A stretch of DNA of 64,000 bases from Paenalcaligenes hermetiae (lineage in GTDB: Bacteria > Pseudomonadota > Gammaproteobacteria > Burkholderiales > Burkholderiaceae_B), in the NCBI RefSeq assembly GCF_039543645.1, contig NZ_BAABKD010000009.1, forward strand, positions 310,001 through 374,000, given 5' to 3'. The translations under genes and the position numbers were made by a program. How positions within the stretch are numbered: the stretch's first letter is position 1; every line of letters begins with the position of its first letter. Positions 44,343 to 52,777 of the stretch are shown one piece after another. Below the pieces are notes generated by a model, which was not told where the DNA came from, did not search any database, and saw only the letters and a list, made by a program, of their open reading frames with translations.

Positions 44343-45905
44343 TCACACATACATCGCATATTTACGTAAACGAGCGATGACTTCATCGACTAAGTCATCG
44401 GCCGCTTGTTCAAAATCAGCAGGCATAAGAACATCGGCAGGAAGCTGGCCCATGTGCCACGCTTGAGCCAATGCCGTTGCCGTGCGTAATGGGCTATACC
44501 CCTGATGTAAACGATCGATAACAAAAAGCTCAGCGGTACTAAACCGTTCTGTACTGCTGGAATACCAAGCATTCCACTCGCTCATTTGTGATAAGTGTTG
44601 CTGGCGATCGGCGATGATTTGACCTACACCCGGCACAAGCCCTGTGTAATAGTCTTGTAAACAGTAGGGCAAATCTTCATAACTGCGATTGATTTCTACA
44701 GGAACCTGAAGAAAAAGTTGTTGTAGCAAATAAAGGGGGTCGGTAGCGCCCTGCTGTAATGCATAATCCATTACATCCCGACCGGCTACAGGGCGCGGCC
44801 AGCTTTGGGTAAGCAGGTCCAGTAACGGTAACAAGCGCGCATCACGCAAAATAAATTGCCCAGATAAAGCACTTGTGACCGCATAACCACCATCTGCTAA
44901 AAGCTGCCAGGTAAACCAGCCGGCCAGACGCAGGTCAGCCACACGGGATAAGTCCGGCGCTACCGGTGTGGGGCAGCTTGTATGATGCGTGAGGAGACTT
45001 TTTCTAAATGTTCTTCCTACCGCATAGTCTAAATACTGCAGCTGCTCTAAGCGGGATTTATGTTGAGTCAGCCTCTGAAACCTTGCATTTGTGGTGAGAC
45101 CATAAGTTTGGGCTAAGTCTTCTTTAGCATCTGCCTCGCCCACAAAAGCCAAGCCATATTGCTGTGCTAACGCACAAAAATCCTTAAAATATAGCGGGTG
45201 ATTATGCGTTTCTAAGTATTCGTGCGCCAAATAATAATCATTTTGTGCCGAGGCTGGCACCTGCTGTGCCAACTGCTGCAACACAGGCGCCAATGGGTTC
45301 TGCACTGCTAAACCCTCTTGAATAAACGGCAATAAATCACGCGCTTGTTCAATACGCTCTTGGTAACAAACAGCGGGCTCAGTATGCCACATCATCCAAT
45401 CACGTAGCAGCTCATGTGCTTTCCACCCGGGATACGTATTAAAACTGATATAAGCAATGCCCTGAGGGCTTAATAGTCGCTGGCAGGCATGAAGCAACTC
45501 CCGTTGCAGTGTTGGGGGAACCCAGCTAAACACCCCGTGCGCAATAATATAATCAAACGGCCCCCACGCGTCTGGAATATCCGTAAATGACATCGCGTGC
45601 AGCGAGATATTGGATAAGCCAGCTCGCGCAATGACCCCCTGTCCTTCACGAATTTGGACCTCAGAAATATCCACCCCTACAATGTGGGCATCTGGATATA
45701 AAAAAGCAGCGGGTAAACAATTGCCTCCGGCAGCACAACCGATCTCTAGAATACGAGCCGAAGCAACTGGAGGCGCATTTAGGCCATACAAATAGGCGAC
45801 CGCACGAAGATGTCCCGGCGCGCACCATTTGAATGCATTAGAAAAATAAGGAAAAGCGTCATACGAGGTGGCTAACTGATGAAGAACGGCTTCTAGTTGT
45901 CCCAT
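44343..45905 (-). CDS. Class I methyltransferase with methyltransferase-regulatory domain (PKMT-like)
   Basis: A 520-aa protein with an N-terminal SAM-binding domain (ILEIGCAAGGNCLPAAF near residues 52-68; acidic loop GVDIS) and a central region (about 220-310) resembling the methyltransferase-regulatory domain found in rickettsial protein lysine methyltransferases, followed by a long helical C-terminus (about 330-510). The family is known for methylating outer-membrane proteins in Rickettsia. Here the substrate is unknown. It stands alone, next to the tandem lipoprotein genes on the same strand with 68 bases between, so an envelope substrate is conceivable but is inference. Confidence 0.78.
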   Translation of the reverse strand: MGQLEAVLHQLATSYDAFPYFSNAFKWCAPGHLRAVAYLYGLNAPPVASARILEIGCAAGGNCLPAAFLYPDAHIVGVDISEVQIREGQGVIARAGLSNISLHAMSFTDIPDAWGPFDYIIAHGVFSWVPPTLQRELLHACQRLLSPQGIAYISFNTYPGWKAHELLRDWMMWHTEPAVCYQERIEQARDLLPFIQEGLAVQNPLAPVLQQLAQQVPASAQNDYYLAHEYLETHNHPLYFKDFCALAQQYGLAFVGEADAKEDLAQTYGLTTNARFQRLTQHKSRLEQLQYLDYAVGRTFRKSLLTHHTSCPTPVAPDLSRVADLRLAGWFTWQLLADGGYAVTSALSGQFILRDARLLPLLDLLTQSWPRPVAGRDVMDYALQQGATDPLYLLQQLFLQVPVEINRSYEDLPYCLQDYYTGLVPGVGQIIADRQQHLSQMSEWNAWYSSSTERFSTAELFVIDRLHQGYSPLRTATALAQAWHMGQLPADVLMPADFEQAADDLVDEVIARLRKYAMYV

Positions 45906-45973
45906 GCTCCTGCTCTACAGCTATAAATAAGTTAAAGCTATATACATTAGCCCAAAGACTGACAATTCGCTAT

Positions 45974-46462
45974 TTATTGCAAACCACGCCAACGCGGCAC
46001 GGCCGGCTCAGCACTCGCCCATTTCCACTGCTGCTGTTGTTTACAGATCACCGCCGTGTACGCTTGTGTCTGTTCTTTTTCCTCTACGGTAAACAATAAC
46101 TCACGACAGAAGGCCAACGCATTAGGTATATCACGAATCACTTCGAGCTGCCCTTTTTCTCGACCATATGGAATCGTTCTATGTACCGCCCAAGCACGGC
46201 TTTGGCCTAATGGCAGCTCACCAGCAAGTTGAGCAATTAGGTCTTGCTGCTGCGTTGTCCAATGGCGCAGCACGGCTTTAATCGACGCATCAGTAGCCGC
46301 TTGCACCCCAATACCTACGGCATAGCCAACAGCGGGGTTAGCAGTAGCCGCGCTGGTGGCTAACCCGGACACGGCACCCACAGCGCTCCCGACTGAAGAG
46401 GTAGTACATGCCGAGAGCCACGATGCCATAGCTAATACAATAAACGCCATGATGCTGCGCAT
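45974..46462 (-). CDS. Putative lipoprotein, second of a tandem related pair
   Basis: A 162-aa predicted lipoprotein of unknown function with a lipobox ending in C19 (WLSAC). A glycine/alanine-rich stretch (about 25-55, GSAVGAVSGLATSAATANPAVGYAVGIGVQAA) resembles a membrane-spanning or aggregation-prone segment, followed by a soluble domain ending WKWASAEPAVPRW near the C-terminus. The neighbouring gene at 46462-46977 shares this plan and the WASAEPA ending, indicating duplication. ATG overlaps the upstream gene's stop by one base. Confidence 0.75.
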   Translation of the reverse strand: MRSIMAFIVLAMASWLSACTTSSVGSAVGAVSGLATSAATANPAVGYAVGIGVQAATDASIKAVLRHWTTQQQDLIAQLAGELPLGQSRAWAVHRTIPYGREKGQLEVIRDIPNALAFCRELLFTVEEKEQTQAYTAVICKQQQQWKWASAEPAVPRWRGLQ

Positions 46463-46977
46463 TATTGCAGTGCTCCCCACCGTGCTGTAGCGGGCTCAGC
46501 GCTTGCCCAGCGCCACGTTTTCCCATCTTGGCAAATCGTGCTCACATAAAACTGGCGCTCCGCCGCAGGCTCATCAGCAGATCTATCCACCACCGAAAAC
46601 ACCACCTCTTTACAGCTTAAGCCCATTCCACCGATCAAACGGCTAACCGTCACCTGCCCATAAGCATCCGGTTCCAAAGGCAACTGATGGGCCACCTGCC
46701 ACTCAGCCACTTGCCCTACGGCTAATGGGCTCGCCGCCTGAGCAATCGCATCTTGCTCTTCGGCTCGCGTTTTTCGTTCTAAATATTGCAATGCTGCTTT
46801 AGCCCCAGCCTGCACACCCAAACCAATTCCTGTCGCAGCAGCAGCGTTGTCCGTGACTTGATCCGCAATGGCGACACCCGCTACTCCAGCCCCTGCGCTC
46901 ACACCTTCGCTTAAAAACGAACTACAACCACTTAATAGCCACCCTACCCCAAAGATGAAAAATAATAATCTATGCAT
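46462..46977 (-). CDS. Putative lipoprotein, first of a tandem related pair
   Basis: A 171-aa predicted lipoprotein with a lipobox ending in C18 (LLSGC), a glycine/alanine-rich segment (about 25-60, GAGVAGVAIADQ then GIGLGVQAGAK) and a globular C-terminal domain ending WRWASAEPATARW. It pairs with the next gene, which has the same architecture and closing motif. Function unknown; a cell-envelope or surface-glycine-zipper type role is possible. The two are translationally coupled through TAATG. Confidence 0.75.
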   Translation of the reverse strand: MHRLLFFIFGVGWLLSGCSSFLSEGVSAGAGVAGVAIADQVTDNAAAATGIGLGVQAGAKAALQYLERKTRAEEQDAIAQAASPLAVGQVAEWQVAHQLPLEPDAYGQVTVSRLIGGMGLSCKEVVFSVVDRSADEPAAERQFYVSTICQDGKTWRWASAEPATARWGALQ

Positions 46978-47142
46978 CCTATGTCCTCAGGCTTTGGCTT
47001 TACCGCTACCAGGCCACCTCTAAAATATCTTGTTGTGCTGAAATTAGACTTAGCCAGTGTAGCGAAAGGGCGACGACGATAAGGTAAAAGATCGTAAAGC
47101 ACACCATCACGTCGCAACAAAGAAAAAATGATACAAACAACA

Positions 47143-47173
47143 TTGACCTAGCATCACCATTTACCGCTATAAT
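47143..47173 (+). promoter_or_regulatory. Promoter of the riboswitch-TerC transcript
   Basis: TTGACC (47143-47148) and a perfect TATAAT (47168-47173) separated by 19 bases. Transcription would start near 47180, at the 5' edge of the riboswitch. Confidence 0.65.
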
Positions 47174-47180
47174 CAGCGCA

Positions 47181-47369
47181 TCAAGGGGAGTAGCTTAGCT
47201 CCGTCGCATCGTCATCACGGTAAACCTCGGTTTCCCGGTGCGCGGGTAACGCACAATAGTGAAATGTGGTCTCAACCCACATCGTTACAAGCAAGACCTT
47301 GCCACTCAAAGGGCAAGGTGCGTTTACTCCAAACGAAATAGCCTGTCCTTTGTGGGATAGGCTTTTTTT
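47181..47369 (+). promoter_or_regulatory. yybP-ykoY manganese riboswitch with terminator platform
   Basis: The leader opens AAGGGGAGTAGCTT (from 47183) and later has the paired-loop element GCAAGACCTTGCC (near 47289-47301), the conserved pieces of the yybP-ykoY family, which senses Mn2+. It ends in an intrinsic terminator-like hairpin AGCCTGTCC (47340-47348) with GGATAGGCT (47355-47363), one G-T wobble, followed by T's, just upstream of the TerC Shine-Dalgarno. This is the likely expression platform: metal binding should favour read-through. Aptamer boundaries are approximate. Confidence 0.85.
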
Positions 47370-47385
47370 ATTGTTGGAGTTTTAT

Positions 47386-48090
47386 ATGTTGGAATTTTTT
47401 CAAACCCTAAGCTGGGCAGCCGTCTTTCAAATCATTATGATCGACATTCTGCTAGGCGGTGACAATGCGGTGGTGATTGCTTTGGCTTGCCGTAATTTGC
47501 CGCATAAGCAGCGTATTCAAGGCGTACTCTGGGGCACCGCTGGCGCCATTATTCTTCGGGTAGTGCTGATTGCCTTTGCCCTAACCCTATTAACCATCCC
47601 CTATTTAAAAATTGTTGGTGCTGTGCTCTTAGCGTGGGTCGCCTTACGTTTACTCATCCCCCACGATGAGGAACACGGCAATATCCAAAGCAGTGTAAGC
47701 ATATGGTCAGCAGTCAAAACCATTATCATTGCAGACTTTGTCATGAGCTTGGATAACGTCATCGCGATTGCCGGTGCCGCAAAACTCGCCAGCCCGGATC
47801 ACCAGCTCGGCTTAGTGATTTTTGGCTTAGTCATTAGTATTCCTATTATTGTCTGGGGCAGCACCCTGATTTTAAAGCTCATCGACCGCTTCCCTGCGAT
47901 TGTGACGTTTGGGGCAGGCTTATTGGGCTGGATCGCCGGTGGGTTATTAGTGACTGATATTGCCTATATTGAGCATTTTGGTGAGCCCAGCTCTCTTGTG
48001 CATTATGGTGCGCAAGTAGCCGGTGCCCTTATCATAGTTGTACTCGGCAAATGGTTAGCGCATCGTAAAAAAGCTGCGGCCGTCGCTTAA
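47386..48090 (+). CDS. TerC/YjbE-family integral membrane metal exporter
   Basis: A 234-aa integral membrane protein of the TerC family (YjbE/MeeF-like), about seven helices. GGDNAVVIALA and SLDNVIAIAGA are the paired acidic-asparagine motifs in two transmembrane segments. Bacillus relatives export manganese or supply it to secreted enzymes. The ATG at 47386 has GGAG eight bases upstream and the next ATG choice is not needed. The yybP-ykoY Mn riboswitch in the leader strongly supports a role in manganese homeostasis. It ends in its own terminator. Confidence 0.9.
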   Translation: MLEFFQTLSWAAVFQIIMIDILLGGDNAVVIALACRNLPHKQRIQGVLWGTAGAIILRVVLIAFALTLLTIPYLKIVGAVLLAWVALRLLIPHDEEHGNIQSSVSIWSAVKTIIIADFVMSLDNVIAIAGAAKLASPDHQLGLVIFGLVISIPIIVWGSTLILKLIDRFPAIVTFGAGLLGWIAGGLLVTDIAYIEHFGEPSSLVHYGAQVAGALIIVVLGKWLAHRKKAAAVA

Positions 48091-48120
48091 TACCAAACTG
48101 ATCCTCTGCTTTTCACACTT

Positions 48121-48153
48121 GCCCAAAACGCTTTTCGCTTTTTGGGCTTTTTT
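48121..48153 (+). terminator. Terminator after the TerC-family gene
   Basis: GCCCAAAA (48121-48128) and TTTTGGGC (48140-48147) form the stem, followed by six T's. Confidence 0.85.
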
Positions 48154-48194
48154 ATTATCAGTATGATTGAGGTTTTACTCCAAATACCCTACCC

Positions 48195-48222
48195 CTTGAA
48201 AATATCCACCCCCACCCCATAT
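48195..48222 (+). promoter_or_regulatory. Sigma-32 (heat-shock) promoter of hsp20
   Basis: CTTGAAA (48195-48201) and CCCCATAT (48215-48222), separated by 13 bases, match the RpoH consensus exactly. Transcription would start near 48229, about 38 bases before the hsp20 ATG. Confidence 0.88.
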
Positions 48223-48266
48223 ATAAAAACAAGAAAGATATATTGAATGAGAAAGGAGAATGATCT

Positions 48267-48689
48267 ATGACTAACTTTCCTATTCGCAGTCGTTTTATGA
48301 GTGATATTTTTAATGATTTAACCGATGGCTTTTTTATTAAACCATTACAAGGTGAGCCATTACCAAATCGTATTGCAGTAGATATCACTGAAAATGAAAA
48401 AGCTTTTGAAATACAAGCCGAACTACCCGGCGTCAAAAAAGAAGATATCCATGTAGACCTCCATGGCGCTACTGTTAATATCAAAGCAGAAATCAAACAA
48501 GAGAAAAAATCTGAAGATAACCGAGTACTACGTACAGAGCGTTATGTAGGCAGCGTGGCACGCCGCTTTGAACTACCCGTAGAAATTGACGTGGATCAAG
48601 CCAGCGCCGATTACCAGGACGGGGTTTTAACATTAAGCCTACCTAAAAAAGACACGCTTCAAGGCGCACGCAAGCTACAAATCAAATGA
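48267..48689 (+). CDS. Hsp20/alpha-crystallin-family small heat-shock protein
   Basis: ATP-independent holdase chaperone, cytosolic; 140 aa. The alpha-crystallin domain spans about residues 36-130, with AELPGVKKEDIHVDL, the RTERYVGSVARRFELP strand and the closing DGVLTLSLPKK motif (A-x-x-x-n-G-v-L type). AAGGAG sits eight bases before the ATG. The sigma-32 promoter in front shows heat induction. It ends with a terminator. Confidence 0.95.
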   Translation: MTNFPIRSRFMSDIFNDLTDGFFIKPLQGEPLPNRIAVDITENEKAFEIQAELPGVKKEDIHVDLHGATVNIKAEIKQEKKSEDNRVLRTERYVGSVARRFELPVEIDVDQASADYQDGVLTLSLPKKDTLQGARKLQIK

Positions 48690-48696
48690 TCTTTAT

Positions 48697-48724
48697 ATGC
48701 CCACCCTCATGGTGGGCATTTTTA
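48697..48724 (+). terminator. Intrinsic terminator after hsp20
   Basis: ATGCCCACC (48697-48705) pairs with GGTGGGCAT (48711-48719), five-base loop, then five T's. It may also serve the opposing helicase gene. Confidence 0.88.
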
Positions 48725-48737
48725 TGTTACACCACTA

Positions 48738-50903
48738 CTAACGGGGCGCTTTTAGCCAGCGCTCAAACCGGCTGGGGTCTCCCCCCGCGGGCACATACCA
48801 TACACGCTTTACCGGATCCCAACGAGCGCCACGCTGCTTGGCCTGATCTTTTTCAGCAAAGGGTACAACCAAATCAATACGCGGTGTTTTATAAACCGCT
48901 TGGGGTTCTCTCACCGTAGGCGCTCCCTTTTGCGCTTGTTGTGCTTCCACACGTAATTGTTGTAAACGCTGCTGCGCCAGCGGCTTCACCTGCTCTAAAG
49001 ACATGGCTGCTACATAATCACTCACCCAATGAGCTTTGTCAGGCACAAACAAACTTAATCGCTTTTGCGCGCGCGTTATGGCCACATAAAAAAGATTCTG
49101 CTCGATAAGTGCGGGGCTTTGTGCTGAAGGAAACTCGCCTTGGGCTAAAAATGGTAGCAACACATGCTCAAACTCTTTACCTTTGGCCTGAGCTACACAA
49201 CTCAAATGCAAAGCCACCGGTTGTTGATTGATTTTTTCTCTATCTATACACCATTGATATAAACCATGTAAATCGCTTTGCTGTTGACTGGCCAGATCCA
49301 TAAAAGCGTCAATGGACTTTTGAATCACTTGCGCTTGATGCTCCAAAACATATAAACGTTTTGCTGTATGTACGGTATCCATTATTGCTACCGCCTCATT
49401 TAAAAAATCAAACGCCATATGATGAGGAGCCGAAGATTGCGCTAAAGCTAATATTTTTTCTAAACGTGATACATTTTTAATCGAAGATGTTTTTTTAACT
49501 TGATAACGTAAGAAAACAGGTAGTAACTGGGGGCTAACGAGTAAATCTTCCACTACCTCTTCAAACTCAGAGGGTAAAATATCAATTTCAAAAAACAAAA
49601 CCAATGCGCGCAGCATTTGACGTCGTAAATCTAAATTCACTTCGCCATAATCTTTTAAAGCCAAAGCTAATAAAGCGCGCAAAAATAAAATCTCATCACG
49701 CTGCAAATACCCAACCATACCCTCTAAGCGATAGGGAATATTCGCCGCCATCAGCGCATTTTCTATGGCAACCGATTGATGCGTATCACGCAAAAGCACG
49801 GCACACGCAGCTAAGGTCCCCCCTTGCTGCACCCATAATTGAATGGCTTGTACAAGCGGTGTGCTCATTGCCGCCCCTGTCATGGCATAGGGGTGCACAT
49901 GAATCTGTGTAGCCAACGGTAAGGCACTCTCTACTCGTTTTTTCTTAAAAGCTCCCGCCGCGTAAGCCAAATATGGACCATGTCGATAAGTTTGGCTTAA
50001 AGGGTAACGTGCAATCGAATCAAAATACGCCGCAAAGCGCTCATACAGATAGGTGGCCTCGGCAGCTAAGTCCTGATGAATGACCTGATCCTTATCTCCG
50101 GCCGCTACCAAATAACTTTGCTGGCGTGACATCAATGCCCGCAAAATTTGAAACGCCGCTTCGTTGGCATCATGCAATTCATCGACCACAATGACACGAT
50201 ACACAGGTATATGCGCTAATAGCTCGGGTTGATCTAGCAGGGCACACGCCAAATCATAGGTCGCATCAAAAGGCCCCCTAAACAATACCCCCTCGTAGGG
50301 GCTTTGGCGCAGGCGTTCGTATTGCTGCGCCCACAAAAAATCCGTCACTGTGACCCCGGCTAAGGCTGCTTTTTCAAAAAGATCCTCGTCCTCGTCCAAA
50401 CGTAAATCCATGCGCGCTTTTAAGCGCAACTGACTTTGGTAAAACTGACTCAGGGCCACATGATGTGAGCGTATTTCCAAATAAAACTCTTCACGATGCG
50501 CATACCGCTGGCTCAGCATCTCTTGTGCTTCTAGCATCATCGGTTGCAAAGCGTGTATCTGCGTCATACGCGGCGGCTCTTGCTCCTCCCAATACGTCAA
50601 GACCTGCTGCGCAAAGTCCTCGACACGATACAAAGCCAAACGCCGCACCACTGCTAGCGCTACGCCCAACTCCAACAACCGTTGTTGTAATACCTCCAAG
50701 GCCTCTGGGGTAAAAACCAGACCTAAGATTTGTTCCGGTGCCAAACCACGCGTCAAAGCCTCTCCAATGCGCAAGGCCAAAGTCGTGGTTTTTGCCGCAC
50801 CGGCATTTGCCTCGATTAAGCTAATACGTTGCTGAGCACACTGAATCGCCTGCTGCTCGGGCGTTGGCAACAAGTTTTTAGGAAAAAAGCGCGGTCGAAT
50901 CAT
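48738..50903 (-). CDS. UvrD/Rep-type superfamily 1 helicase with C-terminal DUF5710-like domain
   Basis: A 721-aa SF1A helicase-like protein. The Walker A site reads ANAGAAKTT (about 32-40, alanine in place of the usual second glycine of GxGKT), Walker B is VVDELHDA, QTYRHG is motif IV-like and VAITRAQKRLSLF is motif VI. The C-terminal 45 residues (from about 677, VPFAEKDQAKQRGARWDPVKRVWYVPAGG in blocks) match the DUF5710 fold seen on some plasmid and phage DNA-processing proteins. It is coupled to the SapC-family gene by a four-base overlap. The role, in repair or in mobile-element control, is undetermined. Confidence 0.78.
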   Translation of the reverse strand: MIRPRFFPKNLLPTPEQQAIQCAQQRISLIEANAGAAKTTTLALRIGEALTRGLAPEQILGLVFTPEALEVLQQRLLELGVALAVVRRLALYRVEDFAQQVLTYWEEQEPPRMTQIHALQPMMLEAQEMLSQRYAHREEFYLEIRSHHVALSQFYQSQLRLKARMDLRLDEDEDLFEKAALAGVTVTDFLWAQQYERLRQSPYEGVLFRGPFDATYDLACALLDQPELLAHIPVYRVIVVDELHDANEAAFQILRALMSRQQSYLVAAGDKDQVIHQDLAAEATYLYERFAAYFDSIARYPLSQTYRHGPYLAYAAGAFKKKRVESALPLATQIHVHPYAMTGAAMSTPLVQAIQLWVQQGGTLAACAVLLRDTHQSVAIENALMAANIPYRLEGMVGYLQRDEILFLRALLALALKDYGEVNLDLRRQMLRALVLFFEIDILPSEFEEVVEDLLVSPQLLPVFLRYQVKKTSSIKNVSRLEKILALAQSSAPHHMAFDFLNEAVAIMDTVHTAKRLYVLEHQAQVIQKSIDAFMDLASQQQSDLHGLYQWCIDREKINQQPVALHLSCVAQAKGKEFEHVLLPFLAQGEFPSAQSPALIEQNLFYVAITRAQKRLSLFVPDKAHWVSDYVAAMSLEQVKPLAQQRLQQLRVEAQQAQKGAPTVREPQAVYKTPRIDLVVPFAEKDQAKQRGARWDPVKRVWYVPAGGDPSRFERWLKAPR

Positions 50904-51628
50904 TGTCCTCGCGCTGAAAGGCGCTGCGCCAAGATATCCAGATTAGCCAAAGATAAACGATGCTGCTCAATCAACGCTAACGTACCGTTGTGATACATCT
51001 GCGCAATTTCCGCGTCCTCTAATGCCGCTACCTTATCCATATCAACCACCCAAATCCCAGCCAGGCTCTCTGAGTGATCCCCATCAGTTAATTGAATCGA
51101 CTGCGGTTTTAGTAAGCCTTGGTTTTTTAACCGCATAACCCATTGCTGAGTTTGATCTAATTCCACCTGTAAGGTGCGTAATGCATGCACCAATTGCGTT
51201 AAATAGGCAGAGGGCGCCCCAGCCTCAAAAAAAGCCATGCCATCGCTATGACTTAAACCTGGGTACTGTTTATCCACATAGACCAAGGGCTGTTGTGTTT
51301 TTTCATCAAAGCCCAAATGAAAAGGATGACGTTTTACCCATGCCGGAATATAACAAAATGGCTCCCATGCCCCTGAGCTTTGGACAAAAGCATTATCTTG
51401 TGCCTGAAAACTGGTTAACACCACGGACTGTAAAGTATTGCCTTGTGCGTCGGCCGCGATAAACACAATAGGATAGTTTTTACAGGCAAGCTCATATTCG
51501 CTTTGCGCTAAAGGCAACGCATTCTGTGTTTTTGCAAAATCATAATGATCTGAACGCAAAGTGATTTTTAACTGGGTATCGCTCCCATCTAAAGCCAAAA
51601 GATCCGGCATCGCCATCTGCTGTGACAT
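50900..51628 (-). CDS. SapC-family protein
   Basis: A 242-aa predicted soluble protein of the SapC family. The diagnostic KNYPIVFIAAD segment (about 50-60), NAFVQSSGAWEPFCYIPAWVKRHPFHLG (in blocks, about 78-106) and later alpha-helical region match this family, whose best known member is encoded beside a surface-layer protein in Campylobacter. The start at 51628 is fixed by GGGGGA nine bases upstream; a longer frame reaching 51685 lacks one. No S-layer gene is near. It overlaps the helicase by four bases, so they probably form one transcript. Confidence 0.72.
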   Translation of the reverse strand: MSQQMAMPDLLALDGSDTQLKITLRSDHYDFAKTQNALPLAQSEYELACKNYPIVFIAADAQGNTLQSVVLTSFQAQDNAFVQSSGAWEPFCYIPAWVKRHPFHLGFDEKTQQPLVYVDKQYPGLSHSDGMAFFEAGAPSAYLTQLVHALRTLQVELDQTQQWVMRLKNQGLLKPQSIQLTDGDHSESLAGIWVVDMDKVAALEDAEIAQMYHNGTLALIEQHRLSLANLDILAQRLSARGQ

Positions 51629-51701
51629 AAATCCCCCAATAAAAATTCCATTATATAGGCATAGGCAACGCCCTAGAAAATCCACTATACTAAACCATAG
51701 T

Positions 51702-51720
51702 AATAACTATTCTCATTTCT
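51702..51720 (+). promoter_or_regulatory. Fur-box-like sequence upstream of the iron-transport operon
   Basis: Read on the complement, this 19-base stretch matches the Fur consensus GATAATGATAATCATTATC at 12 of 19 positions. It ends four bases before the ATG of the permease gene, and lies just past a TATACT (51686-51691) that could be the -10 box. Confidence 0.5.
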
Positions 51721-51724
51721 ATTT

Positions 51725-52768
51725 ATGTCTGCTGCACCCGCTACGCTTGCGGTTTACCAACAGGTTTTACACCGACGGCTATTTATTTTATTCGGGCTTG
51801 TGCTCGCTATTGTGTTGTGCTTAATTGCTGATTTCATGTTGGGCCCCTCTGGGCTCGCTTGGTCTGAGCTCTATCACGCCTTATTTAATCCCAGCTTGGC
51901 GGACCCCACTACACGTGTCATTGTGTGGGACATTCGTCTGCCTTACGCGCTGATGGCTGTTGCCATTGGTATGGGGCTAGGCCTATCAGGTGCCGAGATG
52001 CAAACCATCTTAAATAACCCGTTGGCTAGCCCGTTTACGCTGGGTATTTCTTCAGCGGCGGCTTTTGGTGCTTCTTTGGCCATTGTGCTGAACTTTTCTG
52101 TTCCCGGAGTGCCAGCCAGCTGGATGATTGCCACCAATGCTTTTATTTTTGCGGTATTCTCGGCTTTATTGCTCGATGCTGTGGCCCGTTGGGGCGCACT
52201 AAGCACGTCTTCTTTGGTGCTTTTTGGGGTTGCGCTGGTTTTTTCCTTTAATGCCCTCGTGTCCTTAATGCAGTTTGTAGCTAGCGCCGAAGCCCTTCAA
52301 GGTCTGGTTTTTTGGACGCTTGGCAGCCTATCACGAGCAAGCTGGCCTAAAGTCGGCCTCATGTTTTTAATGGTGCTACTCCTATTTCCGCTCGCCATGC
52401 GCGATGCATGGAAGCTCACCGCCCTACGCTTGGGCGAAGAACGCGCTTTAAGCTTTGGTGTTAATGTTCAACGCTTACGCCTTAGCTCATTATTACGCAT
52501 TAGTCTGCTAGCCGCGTTGGCGGTGTCCTTTGTGGGCACTATAGGTTTTGTAGGGCTGATCGCTCCTCATATTGCACGCCGGCTCTTTGGGGAAGACCAT
52601 CGTTTCTATTTGCCTGGCAGTGCACTAGTGGGCGCTTTAATTTTATCCATGGCCTCCATTGCCTCAAAAAACATCGTCTCCGGTGTCATTGTTCCGGTTG
52701 GCATTGTGACGTCTTTAGTCGGCGTGCCCTTTTTCTTATCCGTCGTATTACGTCGCCAAACCGCATAA
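51725..52768 (+). CDS. FecCD-family iron-siderophore ABC permease
   Basis: Inner-membrane permease for import of ferric siderophores; 347 aa with about nine or ten helices. The FecCD fold is shown by GLGLSGAEMQTILNNPLASPFTLGISSAAAFGA (in blocks) and by the FVGTIGFVGLIAPHIARRLFGEDHR coupling loop that contacts the ATPase. Only one permease is present, so it probably works as a homodimer. It begins the operon at ATG 51725 without an obvious Shine-Dalgarno. The ATPase follows nine bases later. Confidence 0.9.
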   Translation: MSAAPATLAVYQQVLHRRLFILFGLVLAIVLCLIADFMLGPSGLAWSELYHALFNPSLADPTTRVIVWDIRLPYALMAVAIGMGLGLSGAEMQTILNNPLASPFTLGISSAAAFGASLAIVLNFSVPGVPASWMIATNAFIFAVFSALLLDAVARWGALSTSSLVLFGVALVFSFNALVSLMQFVASAEALQGLVFWTLGSLSRASWPKVGLMFLMVLLLFPLAMRDAWKLTALRLGEERALSFGVNVQRLRLSSLLRISLLAALAVSFVGTIGFVGLIAPHIARRLFGEDHRFYLPGSALVGALILSMASIASKNIVSGVIVPVGIVTSLVGVPFFLSVVLRRQTA

Positions 52769-52777
52769 AGGAGTCCT

